Below the pieces are notes generated by a model, which did not search any database, was not told where the DNA came from, and saw nothing but the letters and a program-made list of their open reading frames with translations. A DNA stretch of 64,000 nt, taken from contig NZ_CANMQQ010000003.1 of the NCBI RefSeq assembly GCF_947500045.1, forward strand, positions 62,001 to 126,000, given 5' to 3'. This DNA is from an uncultured Ruegeria sp. (GTDB lineage Bacteria; Pseudomonadota; Alphaproteobacteria; Rhodobacterales; Rhodobacteraceae). The position numbers were made by a program, and so were the translations under genes. Positions within the stretch are counted from its first letter, which is position 1; the number at the start of each line of letters is the position of its first letter. Below, in pieces: positions 49,752-59,153 of the stretch.

Positions 49752-49785
49752 TAGAATAGACAAGACCACCTGAAAGGCTCCTGAG

Positions 49786-51048
49786 ATGAAAGATTTCGAC
49801 AGCATTCCCAGCCTGATGGAAGACCTGGGCAAGCGCGCCAAAAAAGCCGCACGCGAACTTGCCTTTGCCAGCGCTGAACGCAAACACGCTGCGCTGATCG
49901 CGGCTGCAGATTCCGTTTGGAATAATCGCGCTGACATCATCGAAGCCAACAAGAAGGATCTGGAGTTCGGTCGAGATAAGGGCCTGAGCCCGGCGATGAT
50001 GGATCGCCTGATGCTGGACGAATCCCGCGTACAGGGAATGGTCGATGGGCTGCGATTGGTTGCTGATCAAGCCGACCCGGTGGGTGAAGTTCTGGCCGAA
50101 TGGGATATGCCCACAGGCCTGAACATCCAGCGCGTGCGTACACCGCTGGGTGTGATCGGAGTAATTTACGAAAGCCGCCCCAACGTTACGGCAGATGCAG
50201 GGGCATTGTGCCTGAAATCCGGCAATGCAGTGATCCTGCGTGGCGGGTCTGAGAGCTTTCATTCCTCTACAGCCATTCATGCCTGTCTTGCCGAAGGGCT
50301 AAAGGCAGCCAACCTTCCCGAAGATGCCATTCAATTGATCCCCACGCGCGATCGCGCAGCGGTGCAGGAACTGTTGACGATGACCGATTATGTCGACGTT
50401 ATCGTTCCGCGCGGTGGCAAAGGATTGGTTGGGCTGGTGCAGCGTGAAGCGCGGGTGCCAGTTTTTGCCCATCTGGAAGGGATCGTTCATATCTATATCG
50501 ACAAGTCTGCTGACGCTCAGAAGACGCTGGATGTGGTGTTGAATGCCAAGACTCGACGCACTGGTATCTGCGGCGCGGCTGAGTGTTTGCTGGTGCATCA
50601 GGATGTGGTCGAAACGCTGGGGCGTGACGTCATCGCGGCGCTTCAGGCTGCGGGTGTCGAGGTTCATGCGCAGGGTATCTTGGCCAATGACAACACCATC
50701 CCAGCCACAGACGGGGATTGGGGTAAAGAGTTTCTGGACAGCATCATTGCAGCCAAGCCGGTTGCTGATCTCCAAGCGGCCATCGATCATATTGGTACAT
50801 TCGGCTCCAGCCATACCGATTGCATCATGACCGAGGATAGCGTTGCGGCGGCGCAGTTCTTTGAACGCCTAGACAGCGCCATTCTGATGCACAACGCCTC
50901 AACCCAATTCGCCGATGGTGGCGAGTTTGGCATGGGTGCCGAAATCGGGATCGCGACGGGCAAGATGCATGCGCGCGGCCCTGTCGGGGCAGCTCAGCTC
51001 ACCAGCTTCAAATATCTGGTACGTGGAGACGGAACGACAAGGGACTAG
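49786..51048 (+). CDS. proA: gamma-glutamyl phosphate reductase
   Basis: Second step of proline synthesis, an ALDH-fold enzyme of 420 residues. [31 protein letters not shown], and the catalytic cysteine in [16 protein letters not shown] are visible. It follows proB by 34 bp and ends in a four-base overlap with the convergent chpT. Confidence 0.97.
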   Translation: MKDFDSIPSLMEDLGKRAKKAARELAFASAERKHAALIAAADSVWNNRADIIEANKKDLEFGRDKGLSPAMMDRLMLDESRVQGMVDGLRLVADQADPVGEVLAEWDMPTGLNIQRVRTPLGVIGVIYESRPNVTADAGALCLKSGNAVILRGGSESFHSSTAIHACLAEGLKAANLPEDAIQLIPTRDRAAVQELLTMTDYVDVIVPRGGKGLVGLVQREARVPVFAHLEGIVHIYIDKSADAQKTLDVVLNAKTRRTGICGAAECLLVHQDVVETLGRDVIAALQAAGVEVHAQGILANDNTIPATDGDWGKEFLDSIIAAKPVADLQAAIDHIGTFGSSHTDCIMTEDSVAAAQFFERLDSAILMHNASTQFADGGEFGMGAEIGIATGKMHARGPVGAAQLTSFKYLVRGDGTTRD

Positions 51049-51641
51049 AACCGCAGCTTCACCTGGGTTGCGGTCGTTTCCGACGCAACCCGGCGTCCCA
51101 TCGCCGAGGCCGTATCGGGCAGCAGGGCGAATTGCACCTGAGCGGGGCTCAACTTGTTGGCAAATTGACCCGTTGTAACTCCTTTCCACAATCCGGTATC
51201 AAGGTTCAGTTTGTCGGCCGTGCCGATCACGGTCCACGCGCTGCCCTGAGTTGCAATTTCCACCTCGCCGCCGAACGGCATGGCGCTTTCGCAGCACATA
51301 ATGGCAAGAAAGGCGAGCTTTACCTGATTGCGCGGTACCGGCTCTGACAGGTTCCAAGTGATCCGGACACGGCTAGCGCGTTCCAAATCTTTCAATAGTT
51401 CCACAACCTCGGAGCGTCCCAACGGTTGATCGCCGGCTGACCCAAAAGCCACCCGAAAAAACCGAATGCGTGCCCCGGCACTGCCAACGCTTCCGGATAT
51501 CAATTCCATTTCCGGACCTTGAACTGCGCCAACCATCTCCAACAGCTCAAGCCCGTTGGTGATTGCCCCGATGGGGCTGATCAGATCATGACAAATCCGA
51601 GAGCCGATCAACTCGGCCAGGTTGACGTCTGACGCGCCCAT
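51045..51641 (-). CDS. chpT: histidine phosphotransferase ChpT
   Basis: ChpT passes phosphate from CckA to CtrA and CpdR. The 198-residue protein has the phospho-accepting His18 in [20 protein letters not shown], a helical dimerisation hairpin, and a degenerate ATPase-like domain ([20 protein letters not shown]). The ATG at 51641 follows AGGAGG. With sciP and ctrA in the same window, three CtrA-pathway genes are present; cckA and cpdR are not seen. Confidence 0.92.
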   Translation of the reverse strand: MGASDVNLAELIGSRICHDLISPIGAITNGLELLEMVGAVQGPEMELISGSVGSAGARIRFFRVAFGSAGDQPLGRSEVVELLKDLERASRVRITWNLSEPVPRNQVKLAFLAIMCCESAMPFGGEVEIATQGSAWTVIGTADKLNLDTGLWKGVTTGQFANKLSPAQVQFALLPDTASAMGRRVASETTATQVKLRF

Positions 51642-51683
51642 GCGTACCTCCTGCTGCATCTGCCGCAGGACCCGGAGCCCGAC

Positions 51684-51866
51684 ATGACAGATTTGAATGC
51701 TATTCTTGCACCGGGCATGTATGTCCGCCACCCCGATTTCCCCGATTGGGGTATTGGACAGGTTCAATCCAATATCGGCGGCAAGATCACCGTTAACTTT
51801 CGCGAGCAGGGGAAAGTGGTAATCGACGGGACACGCATTGCCCTGATGCCGGTCTTTGATCCGTGA
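51684..51866 (+). CDS. DUF3553 small protein
   Basis: A 60-residue protein with the DUF3553 pattern GMYVRHPDFPDWGIGQVQSN and ITVNFREQGKVVID. This is an SH3-like beta unit also found at the end of some UvrD/PcrA-type helicases. It is divergent from chpT with 42 bp between the start codons. Function is unknown. Confidence 0.82.
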   Translation: MTDLNAILAPGMYVRHPDFPDWGIGQVQSNIGGKITVNFREQGKVVIDGTRIALMPVFDP

Positions 51867-51873
51867 AACTGGT

Positions 51874-51888
51874 TTAAGAAAGGTTAAC
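51874..51888 (+). promoter_or_regulatory. CtrA-box-like repeat upstream of olsB
   Basis: TTAA (51874-51877), six bases, TTAAC (51884-51888). The spacing is one base shorter than the CtrA consensus, so binding is doubtful, but the two good half-sites near the olsBA start deserve mention. Confidence 0.3.
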
Positions 51889-51971
51889 AACTTAGCCGAA
51901 ACCAGCGCTTGTTGCGTTTCGCCGTTCAATCGCGCTATCAGCGCGCAACCGAGAAAGTGGACCATTTGTTG

Positions 51972-52727
51972 ATGCCGGACACAGGCCCCTCATTCACAGT
52001 CAAACTCGTCGAGACCGAGGCTGAACTGCGCGCCGCCCAGCGTTTGCGCTATGACGTCTTTGTATGCGAATTGGGTGGCGGCGGCGAGATGGTGGACCAT
52101 GAGGCCAGGCTCGAGCAAGACCGGTTCGATCCCTATTTCGACCATATGATCGCACGCGATGATACGACTGGCGAAGTTGTAGGCGTGTACCGATTGCTAC
52201 CGGGTGAGCGGGCCTCTGAGCTGGGGCAGTTCTATTCCGAGGATGAATACGACCTGACGGTTCTAAAACAAAGCGGGCGCAAGTTGTTGGAACTGGGCCG
52301 TTCTTGTGTGCATTTGGATTATCGCGGTGGGACGGCGATGTATCACCTCTGGAACGGGCTGGCGGCTTATGTGGCCGAGCGCGAGATCGAGGTTCTGTTT
52401 GGCGTTGCCAGCTTTCACGGTACCGATGTGCAGGAGCTGGCCCAACCGCTGTCGATGTTGCACCACAATCATCTTGCTCCGCCGGATCTGCGTGTGCGGG
52501 CTCAACCGGGCGTTTTCCAGCCCATGGATCTTTTGTCCAAGGACGCGCTGGATCGTCGCGCGGCCATGGTGCAGGTGCCATCGCTGATCAAGGCCTACCT
52601 TCGCCTGGGCGGTTTCGTGGGCGAGGGGGCCTTTATCGATCATGCCTTCAACACGACCGACGTGTGCCTGATCCTCGACACCGCGCGCATGAATGAGCGA
52701 CAGCGTCGCATCTATAGCGGAGCCTGA
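51972..52727 (+). CDS. olsB: L-ornithine N-acyltransferase
   Basis: OlsB transfers a 3-hydroxyacyl chain from ACP to ornithine, making lyso-ornithine lipid. The protein (251 residues from the ATG at 51972) has the GNAT-like core typical of OlsB: LRAAQRLRYDVFVCELGG, LELGRSCVHLDYRGGTAM, and FGVASFHGTD followed by LSMLHHNHLAP. The start is uncertain: a GTG at 51957 and a TTG at 51909 are in frame, and none has a strong RBS. The downstream olsA supports the assignment. Confidence 0.92.
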   Translation: MPDTGPSFTVKLVETEAELRAAQRLRYDVFVCELGGGGEMVDHEARLEQDRFDPYFDHMIARDDTTGEVVGVYRLLPGERASELGQFYSEDEYDLTVLKQSGRKLLELGRSCVHLDYRGGTAMYHLWNGLAAYVAEREIEVLFGVASFHGTDVQELAQPLSMLHHNHLAPPDLRVRAQPGVFQPMDLLSKDALDRRAAMVQVPSLIKAYLRLGGFVGEGAFIDHAFNTTDVCLILDTARMNERQRRIYSGA

Positions 52728-52731
52728 AACG

Positions 52732-53568
52732 GTGAGTGATCCATCTTGGCAAAGCGATGATGCGCCCGATCCAATCGAATTTGGAGTTCTTGGATGGGTC
52801 TTGGTTTTCTTGCGTGGTGTCCCGCTGGCGGTTCTGGTCTTTGGCGGGTTCCTCATTCTGCTGGGCATACGTTTGTTCGAGCGGCCACTGTTCGGAGTGC
52901 AACGCCCGATCACGCCATTCATCTCTCAATTCGTCTGTCGCAACGCCTTCAGGATATTGGGGATCCGATTCCGTACCTCGGGTGAACTGATGCACGAGCG
53001 TGGCGCAGTGGTGGCCAATCATACCTCGTGGCTAGACATATTTGCGCTAAATGCCCGTAAACGAGTTTATTTCGTCTCAAAAGCCGAGGTCGCAAAATGG
53101 CCAGGGATCGGCTGGCTGGCGCGCGCAACCGGCACGGTCTTTATTGAACGAAACCCCAAAAAGGCCCGAGAGCAGACCCAAATCTTCGAAGAACGCCTGA
53201 AGGTCGGGCACAAGTTGCTGTTCTTTCCCGAAGGCACGTCGACCGATGGTTTGCGTGTTTTGTCATTTAAAACAACGCTTTTCGCTGCGTTCTTCACAAA
53301 AGAACTGCACGACATCATTTATGTTCAACCCGTGTCAGTCATCTTTCATGCACCAAAGGGTCAACCTGATCGTTTCTATGGCTGGTGGGGCGACATGGAG
53401 TTCGGGCCGCACCTGCTAAAGACTCTTGGCGCGCGCAAGCAGGGATGGGTTGAGCTGATTTACCATACGCCGGCCAAGGTGAGCGATTTTGAAAATCGTA
53501 AAGCGCTGGCTGCCCATTGTGAACAAGCCGTGCGGCACGCGCACGCACTGGCGCGGCTTGAAAAATAA
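52732..53568 (+). CDS. olsA: lyso-ornithine lipid O-acyltransferase
   Basis: OlsA adds the second acyl chain to lyso-ornithine lipid. The 278-residue protein has one N-terminal membrane span (about 20-42), then the PlsC acyltransferase motifs NHTSWLDIFALN (HX4D), GTVFIERNPKKAREQ, and FFPEGTSTDGLRVLSFKTTL. The GTG at 52732 follows GGAG; an ATG at 52693 that overlaps olsB is in frame but lacks an RBS. Ornithine lipids replace phospholipids in many marine alphaproteobacteria under low phosphate. Confidence 0.9.
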   Translation: MSDPSWQSDDAPDPIEFGVLGWVLVFLRGVPLAVLVFGGFLILLGIRLFERPLFGVQRPITPFISQFVCRNAFRILGIRFRTSGELMHERGAVVANHTSWLDIFALNARKRVYFVSKAEVAKWPGIGWLARATGTVFIERNPKKAREQTQIFEERLKVGHKLLFFPEGTSTDGLRVLSFKTTLFAAFFTKELHDIIYVQPVSVIFHAPKGQPDRFYGWWGDMEFGPHLLKTLGARKQGWVELIYHTPAKVSDFENRKALAAHCEQAVRHAHALARLEK

Positions 53569-53619
53569 GGGCATTTGGCCCTTGCGCTGCATCAAAACCT
53601 GCCGTATACGCGCGCCATT

Positions 53620-53648
53620 CAAACCCGCAGGCGGGGTTTGGGCTTTTT
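53620..53648 (+). terminator. intrinsic terminator of olsBA
   Basis: CAAACCC (53620-53626) pairs with GGGTTTG (53634-53640), followed by GGC and TTTTT. It separates olsA from rpsB. Confidence 0.8.
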
Positions 53649-53734
53649 AGGGGAGACATCCTTATCTGGCCCGCCGGTTGGAGCATCCGCTTCTTTCACC
53701 CCCGCCGAGGCGTAAACCGGAAAAGGAAAATAGC

Positions 53735-54535
53735 ATGGCTCTTCCCGAGTTCACCATGCGTCAGCTGTTGGAAGCTGGCGTTCACTTTGGTCACCAGACA
53801 CAGCGTTGGAATCCCCGCATGGGCCCGTTCATCTACGGCTCGCGCAATGGCATCCACATCATGGACCTGACCCAGACCGTTCCGATGTTGGATCAGGCGC
53901 TGCAGGCTGTTCGTGACACCGTCGCAAAAGGTGGCCGTGTTCTGTTCGTTGGTACAAAGCGTCAGGCTGCTCAGCCGATCGCAGATGCTGCTGAAAAGTC
54001 GGCTCAGTACTACATGAATCACCGCTGGCTGGGCGGCACGCTGACCAACTGGAAAACCGTTTCCCAGTCGATCAACCGTCTGAACCAGATCGACGAAGCC
54101 ATGGAAGGCGGCGCCGAAGGCCTGACCAAGAAAGAGCGTCTGGGCATGGAGCGTGACCAGGGCAAACTGCAGGCATCGCTGGGCGGTATCCGCGAAATGG
54201 GCGGCGTTCCTGATCTGCTGTTCGTCATCGACGTCAAAAAAGAAGCACTGGCCATCGCCGAAGCCAACAAGCTGGGTATCCCTGTTGTGGCCGTGGTAGA
54301 CACCAACTGCTCACCCGATGGCGTGGATTACATCATTCCCGGCAACGATGACGCCGCGCGCGCGATTTCGCTGTATTGCGATCTGGCTGCACGTGCTGCT
54401 CTGGACGGCATGACCGCTCAGATGGGTGCCGCGGGTGTTGATCTGGGTGCGTTCGAAGAAGCTCCGGTTGAAGAAGTCGTTGCAGAAGAAGCACCAGCTG
54501 AAGAAGCCACGCCGGAAGCCAAAGCCGAAGCGTAA
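53735..54535 (+). CDS. rpsB: 30S ribosomal protein S2
   Basis: A 266-residue S2. The core shows [20 protein letters not shown], the segment [13 protein letters not shown], and [22 protein letters not shown]-terminal tail rich in Glu and Ala ([24 protein letters not shown], about 25 residues) follows the usual end. The ATG at 53735 sits behind AAAAGGAAAA. It leads the rpsB-tsf pair. Confidence 0.97.
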   Translation: MALPEFTMRQLLEAGVHFGHQTQRWNPRMGPFIYGSRNGIHIMDLTQTVPMLDQALQAVRDTVAKGGRVLFVGTKRQAAQPIADAAEKSAQYYMNHRWLGGTLTNWKTVSQSINRLNQIDEAMEGGAEGLTKKERLGMERDQGKLQASLGGIREMGGVPDLLFVIDVKKEALAIAEANKLGIPVVAVVDTNCSPDGVDYIIPGNDDAARAISLYCDLAARAALDGMTAQMGAAGVDLGAFEEAPVEEVVAEEAPAEEATPEAKAEA

Positions 54536-54611
54536 GCTGCCCGTCACGTGAATGACATATGGGGCAGGGTAGACCTGCCCCAAATCCGTTTGAATTGAGG
54601 AGAGCCAAGAG

Positions 54612-55487
54612 ATGGCAATCACAGCAGCAATGGTTAAGGAACTGCGCGATACGACCGGCGCAGGCATGATGGACGCGAAAAAAGCGCTGACCGAAACCGA
54701 AGGCAACATGGACGAAGCCGTTGATTGGCTGCGCACCAAAGGTCTGGCCAAAGCGGCCAAGAAATCTGGCCGTACCGCGGCAGAAGGTCTGGTTGCAGTG
54801 CACGTCGACGGAGGCAACGGTGTTGCAGTCGAAGTTAACTCGGAAACTGACTTTGTCGCGAAAAACGCTGATTTCCAGGAAATGGTTGGCAAGATCGCCT
54901 ATGCAGCAGAAGGCGTCGACAATGTCGAAGCACTGCTGTCGGCTGATCTGGGCGGCAAGAACGTCGCAGACACCTTGACCGACAAGATCGCCACCATCGG
55001 CGAGAACATGTCGGTGCGCCGTATGGCCAAGCTGTCGGGCGACACAGTCGTGTCCTATGTCCACAACGCGGCCACCAACGGTATGGGCAAAATCGGCGTT
55101 CTGGTTGCACTGTCGGGTGGCGATGAGACCATCGGAAAGCAGATTGCAATGCACATCGCAGCTGTGAACCCGGCGGCTTTGTCCGAGGCCGACATGGACC
55201 CGGCAGTTGTCGAGAAGGAAAAGCAGGTTCAGATGGACATCGCCCGCGAATCCGGCAAGCCGGAGCAGGTGATTGAAAAGATGATCGTTGGCCGCATGAA
55301 GAAGTTCGTGGCGGAAGCAACACTGCTGAATCAGTCATTTGTCGTGAACCCTGACCTGACCGTCGAAGCCGCAGCCAAAGAGGCGGGTGCCACCATCACT
55401 GGCTTCATCCGTATGGAAGTCGGCGAAGGCATCGTAGTCGAAAAAGAAGACTTCGCTGCTGAGGTTGCAAAGGCAGCCCAGGGCTAA
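54612..55487 (+). CDS. tsf: elongation factor Ts
   Basis: Nucleotide exchange factor for EF-Tu, 291 residues. The N-terminal UBA-like part [20 protein letters not shown] and the contact motif [12 protein letters not shown] are clear, as is the dimerisation region with [11 protein letters not shown]. It lies 76 bp after rpsB with an AGGAGAG ribosome binding site. Confidence 0.98.
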   Translation: MAITAAMVKELRDTTGAGMMDAKKALTETEGNMDEAVDWLRTKGLAKAAKKSGRTAAEGLVAVHVDGGNGVAVEVNSETDFVAKNADFQEMVGKIAYAAEGVDNVEALLSADLGGKNVADTLTDKIATIGENMSVRRMAKLSGDTVVSYVHNAATNGMGKIGVLVALSGGDETIGKQIAMHIAAVNPAALSEADMDPAVVEKEKQVQMDIARESGKPEQVIEKMIVGRMKKFVAEATLLNQSFVVNPDLTVEAAAKEAGATITGFIRMEVGEGIVVEKEDFAAEVAKAAQG

Positions 55488-55496
55488 GTGCAGATC

Positions 55497-55558
55497 ATTG
55501 CAACCTCTCTGAGGTTGCAATTCTTAGAACCCGGTTGCATCGCGCAGCCGGGTTTTTT
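55497..55558 (+). terminator. tandem hairpins after tsf
   Basis: First hairpin ATTGCAACCTC/GAGGTTGCAAT (55497-55521), a perfect 11-bp stem with a weak T-run; second ACCCGGTTGC/GCAGCCGGGT (55529-55553) with one G-U wobble, then TTTTT. The second is a clear terminator and the first may protect the mRNA end. Confidence 0.9.
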
Positions 55559-55860
55559 GGTCCAAAACGTTCATTGACGCTCATGCCAATCATAATAATA
55601 GGAAAGGTGTGGATTGAGGGGCCCCGCATGATGGGGATGGACAGGACCCCTCAAAAATTCCGACAAAGGTACGCGGACGAATAGACGCCCCTATGCCAGA
55701 CCGACCGGAGAGCTTTGCAATTCAAAGGTCCGACCAAATGTTCCCAGGCTAAAGCCACCACTCACGGAACACCACCAATCTGCAATTTTAAGGGGAGATT
55801 CGGAAAGTCATGTATTCCTTACCCTAGGTAAATTTGGCGCAACTTGGCGTCAGATCGGGG
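55559..55860. other. intergenic stretch without a gene
   Basis: About 300 bp between the tsf terminator and the convergent LuxR gene contain no credible coding frame. Structures seen are a GAGGGG/CCCCTC stem (55616-55621 with 55647-55652) enclosing CCCC/GGGG, and a palindrome TTACC-CTA-GGTAA at 55819-55831, 30 bp past the end of the LuxR gene. Neither is followed by a T-tract on the relevant strand. Confidence 0.6.
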
Positions 55861-56613
55861 TCAGACTTCCATCACAAACATCTGATTGTGCAATGTGGCC
55901 TTAAGAACGGCCTGTGCCGTCGTTTCAACCGAAAGAGCCTCGCGCGCCAACCGCAGGTGCTTTTCAACGGTTGCGGCCGTCAATCCCATCAGCAAAGCGA
56001 TATCCTGGGTGGTTTTTCCGTCCCCCACCCATTGCAGGGCCTCGCGCTGTCGTTTTGTCAGAGCTCGATTTGGCGCGTTGTAGGGCAGGGTCAGTATCTT
56101 GAGATGAGCAACATTGTTCATCAACAAAATGTCCTCGCCATGTTTCTTCCAGATCTCGTCCAATGCATCCTGGTCATGCCGCCGGGCAGCGAGCGAGATC
56201 GCGCCTTTGGAACGCATGGAAACCGAGTTGAAACTGACTGTATAACCCGCTGATATCCCAAGTGATTTATTGAACTCAAAGACCTTTAGTTCCTCGGGTG
56301 TCATGACACCGCTGGACATCATGTCGTGGATCAAACTCCAGCTTGCGGCGCCTTCATGGTTCAACGCCCATTTCAGCATCGGCGCGTGGAAATAAAGACC
56401 CGAGCGAAGGAAACCGTCCAGATAGTCTTTGCAGTGATTGGTCAGGATCACAAAATCTTCGGGATCACCCAGAGAGGTTGCGGTGCGATATTGGGTATAT
56501 CCGTATAGCAGCCGATCAAAACCGAACTTTGCCATTTGACGGCAATGGGCATCCCAAAGCTCTTCCAGTGTTTTGGTGTAGCTCAGAAAGTTCAAATATT
56601 CCTTGAGGTTCAT
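55861..56613 (-). CDS. LuxR solo with degenerate AHL-binding site
   Basis: A 250-residue regulator: an autoinducer-binding-like domain (10-165) and a LuxR helix-turn-helix (LTKRQREALQWVGDGKTTQD, then IALLMGLTAATVEKHLRLA). At places where AHL receptors have Trp57, Tyr61 and Asp70 (TraR numbering) the sequence has Tyr64, Phe68 and Ala77 (CKDYLDGFLRSGLYFHAPML). The ligand is thus probably not a standard AHL. No luxI-type synthase is near. It overlaps aroQ by four bases. Confidence 0.85.
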   Translation of the reverse strand: MNLKEYLNFLSYTKTLEELWDAHCRQMAKFGFDRLLYGYTQYRTATSLGDPEDFVILTNHCKDYLDGFLRSGLYFHAPMLKWALNHEGAASWSLIHDMMSSGVMTPEELKVFEFNKSLGISAGYTVSFNSVSMRSKGAISLAARRHDQDALDEIWKKHGEDILLMNNVAHLKILTLPYNAPNRALTKRQREALQWVGDGKTTQDIALLMGLTAATVEKHLRLAREALSVETTAQAVLKATLHNQMFVMEV

Positions 56614-57059
56614 CCCGCATCCCTTTCGGCCAAATGGGCAGCGAGGGCACTTAGGGCGAGCACATAGCTTTGCGCACCAAATCCGCAGACCTGCCCAATG
56701 GCGACTGCGGCAATATAAGACTTGTGTCGGAACGCTTCACGCGCATGGATATTCGACAAATGTACTTCGATAACAGGTACTTCTGCCGAAGAAATCGCAT
56801 CCATCAACGCGACCGAGGTGTGTGTATATCCACCCGCATTCAAAACAATCCCATCCTGAACGCCACGTGCGGCATGGATCGCATCGATCAGCGCGCCTTC
56901 GTGATTTGTTTGAAAATGCGTAACGGTCTGATCCAGTGTCTGACCATGTGCAACGCACAGGTCCTCGATCATCTTCAAGGTCGTCGATCCATATACCTCG
57001 GGTTGCCGTTTACCCAGCAGGTTCAGGTTCGGACCATTCAGAACCAGTATTTTTTGCAT
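56610..57059 (-). CDS. aroQ: type II 3-dehydroquinate dehydratase
   Basis: Third step of the shikimate pathway by the dodecameric type II enzyme. The 149-residue protein has ILVLNGPNLNLLGKRQPEVY with catalytic Tyr, the segment THFQTNHEGALIDAIHAA, VLNAGGYTHTSVALMDAI, and EVHLSNIHAREAFRHKSYIA with the catalytic His. The usual partner accB-accC genes do not follow; instead aroQ is coupled to the LuxR solo gene. Confidence 0.96.
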   Translation of the reverse strand: MQKILVLNGPNLNLLGKRQPEVYGSTTLKMIEDLCVAHGQTLDQTVTHFQTNHEGALIDAIHAARGVQDGIVLNAGGYTHTSVALMDAISSAEVPVIEVHLSNIHAREAFRHKSYIAAVAIGQVCGFGAQSYVLALSALAAHLAERDAG

Positions 57060-57166
57060 CTTCTAACTGTCCCCATCTTCTTCTTTTTCATAAACCCGAA
57101 ACTGTGAGGCGTCCAGCAACCATCGCCCCTTTGGCGCGAGTGGTTGTGTCGCATGCGCGCTAGTGG

Positions 57167-58192
57167 CTAGAGACTAGAATGTGAATCTGTATTCATATCT
57201 CGCATTGAGACCACAACTTTACCGATAGCGTTGCGCTGATCCAGCAAGCTAATCGCCTCTGCCCCGCGTTCGAGCGGAAATCGAGCACCAATACGAGGGG
57301 CGATCGCCTTGGTTTCATACATCCTGAATAAGTCGGCCATGTTCCGGGAATGCCCATTAGGATCACGAAACACCGACGCGCCCCAGAAAACGCCAACAAT
57401 CTGGCAACCTTTAAGCAGGGTCAGGTTCAACGGGATGCTGGGAATACCTGCTGGAAAACCAACAACCAGATAGCGACCTTTCCACGCCATACTCCGCACG
57501 GCGGGCTCGGCGTAGTTGCCGCCAACTGCGTCATATACCACATCTACACCGTTACCACCCGTCAGTGATTTGATCTCGGCAGACAGGGCCTTTTGCGCCT
57601 TTTGGTCCATATTACGTGGATATATCAGCGTCTCGTCTGCACCAATTTCTGTGCAGAATGCGGCCTTTTCACTGGATGAAACCGCCGCGATCACACGTGC
57701 ACCCATGGCTTTCGCCAGCTCGATCGCCGCAGAGCCAACACCACCAGAAGCTCCTAGCACCAGCACCGCTTCACCCGGTTGCAGCTGCGCACGGTCTCTG
57801 AGGGCATGGTATGACGTGCCGTATGTGAAGATGAAACAGGCCGCATCTTCGTACGGCATTGTGTCAGGGATCTTAACTGCAGTCGCAGGTTTGAGCGTCA
57901 GGTGCGTCGCGAACCCTCCGTGACCTGTTAGGGCCAGAATACGATCTCCGGGGGCAAAATCGGTGACATCTTTGCCGACTTGGGCAACGTCTCCCGCGAT
58001 TTCTCCACCCGGCGCGAAGGGCCGAGGCGGCTTGATCTGATACAAATCCCGGATCATCAACGTATCTGGAAAGTTCACCCCTGCGGCGCGTATGTGCACC
58101 AAGATTTCATCGGCCTTTGGCGTGGGGTCGGGCAGGGTGGTGACTTGTAATGTTTCGGGACCACCCGGTTTGACGCTGAGTAATGCCTGCAT
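57167..58192 (-). CDS. NADPH:quinone reductase-like MDR protein
   Basis: A 341-residue zinc-free MDR protein. ILVHIRAAGVNFPDTLMIRD, FAPGGEIAGDVAQVG, the Rossmann motif VLVLGASGGVGSAAIELAKA and DVVYDAVGGNYAEPAVRSMA identify the QOR group. The ATG at 58192 is chosen over the GTG at 58201. It is divergent from the SDR gene at 58309. Natural substrates of the group vary widely. Confidence 0.88.
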   Translation of the reverse strand: MQALLSVKPGGPETLQVTTLPDPTPKADEILVHIRAAGVNFPDTLMIRDLYQIKPPRPFAPGGEIAGDVAQVGKDVTDFAPGDRILALTGHGGFATHLTLKPATAVKIPDTMPYEDAACFIFTYGTSYHALRDRAQLQPGEAVLVLGASGGVGSAAIELAKAMGARVIAAVSSSEKAAFCTEIGADETLIYPRNMDQKAQKALSAEIKSLTGGNGVDVVYDAVGGNYAEPAVRSMAWKGRYLVVGFPAGIPSIPLNLTLLKGCQIVGVFWGASVFRDPNGHSRNMADLFRMYETKAIAPRIGARFPLERGAEAISLLDQRNAIGKVVVSMRDMNTDSHSSL

Positions 58193-58308
58193 ATTCCTCA
58201 CTTGCCCCTTGCTTCGATTGATTTGAAATCGTTGGATTACAGACGCGTATTGTCAAGAAGACCGCTCGTCTGGTTTGGCATAGCCCTGATCGCCCGAAAG
58301 GAACAATC

Positions 58309-59127
58309 ATGACGCCCGAGGCATTGTTTTCACTTAATGGAAAAACAGCACTGGTGACCGGGGGTGCCTCGGGTATCGGACGGATGGCGGCCGAAGCGTT
58401 GGTCCGCGCCGGTGCCCATGTTCTGATCGCTTCGCGCAAGGGCGATGCATGTGAGGCGGTGGCAGATGAACTGAATGCCTTGGGCACCGACGGCTCTGCC
58501 CAGGGTTTCGCGGGCGACATAAGTGATGAGGCAGGCATTGATGCGCTGGTAGATCAAGTCAATAAGCGTGCGCAATCGCTTGATATATTGATGAATAATG
58601 CAGGCGTTACCTGGGGTGCCCCTATGGGCCAATTCCCCTATGCCGCGTGGGACAAGGTTATGTCGGTCAACGTCGCAGGCATATTCGATCTGACCCAAAA
58701 GCTGCTTCCGCTTCTGATGAAATCCGCGACCGGCGATGATCCGGCACGAGTGATCAATGTGGGCTCGGTCATGGGAGAGGTCCCAATGGGAGATGGGGCC
58801 TACAGCTATTCCGCCTCGAAAGCGGCTGTGATCCACCTGTCCAAGGTCATGGCCAAAGAACTTGCATCGTATCAGGTCACTGTAAATGCCTTGGCTCCGG
58901 GGCCGTTCGTGTCGCGCATGACTGCGTTCGCAACCGAAGATGAAGACAAGCGCACACGCGTCGGCAAGGGGGTTCCGCTGGGCCGGGTAGGTCGCGCCGA
59001 AGATATCGCTGGCTGTATGTTGTTTCTGTGTGGCCGCGGAGGCAGCTATATCACCGGTGCGGTTTTGCCGGTTTCCGGCGGGATCAACGTGCAGACCGGG
59101 GGCAATATCTTTGCCGATGCGTTGTAG
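58309..59127 (+). CDS. SDR family oxidoreductase
   Basis: A 272-residue classical short-chain dehydrogenase: cofactor motif TGGASGIGRMAAEALVRAGA, NNAGVTWGAP, catalytic Ser in NVGSVMGE and Tyr/Lys in YSASKAAVIHLSK. The C-terminus NVQTGGNIFADAL is characteristic of an SDR group often placed with an aminoglycoside-kinase-like protein and acyl-CoA enzymes. It starts the run SDR-phosphotransferase-serine hydrolase-tesB. Confidence 0.9.
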   Translation: MTPEALFSLNGKTALVTGGASGIGRMAAEALVRAGAHVLIASRKGDACEAVADELNALGTDGSAQGFAGDISDEAGIDALVDQVNKRAQSLDILMNNAGVTWGAPMGQFPYAAWDKVMSVNVAGIFDLTQKLLPLLMKSATGDDPARVINVGSVMGEVPMGDGAYSYSASKAAVIHLSKVMAKELASYQVTVNALAPGPFVSRMTAFATEDEDKRTRVGKGVPLGRVGRAEDIAGCMLFLCGRGGSYITGAVLPVSGGINVQTGGNIFADAL

Positions 59128-59153
59128 CTCCATCAAAATCGCAGGTGGTACAA

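Noticed and set aside
51874..51888. CtrA binding site before olsB
   Set aside because: Half-sites are good but the spacing is six, not seven; listed only as a low-confidence feature.
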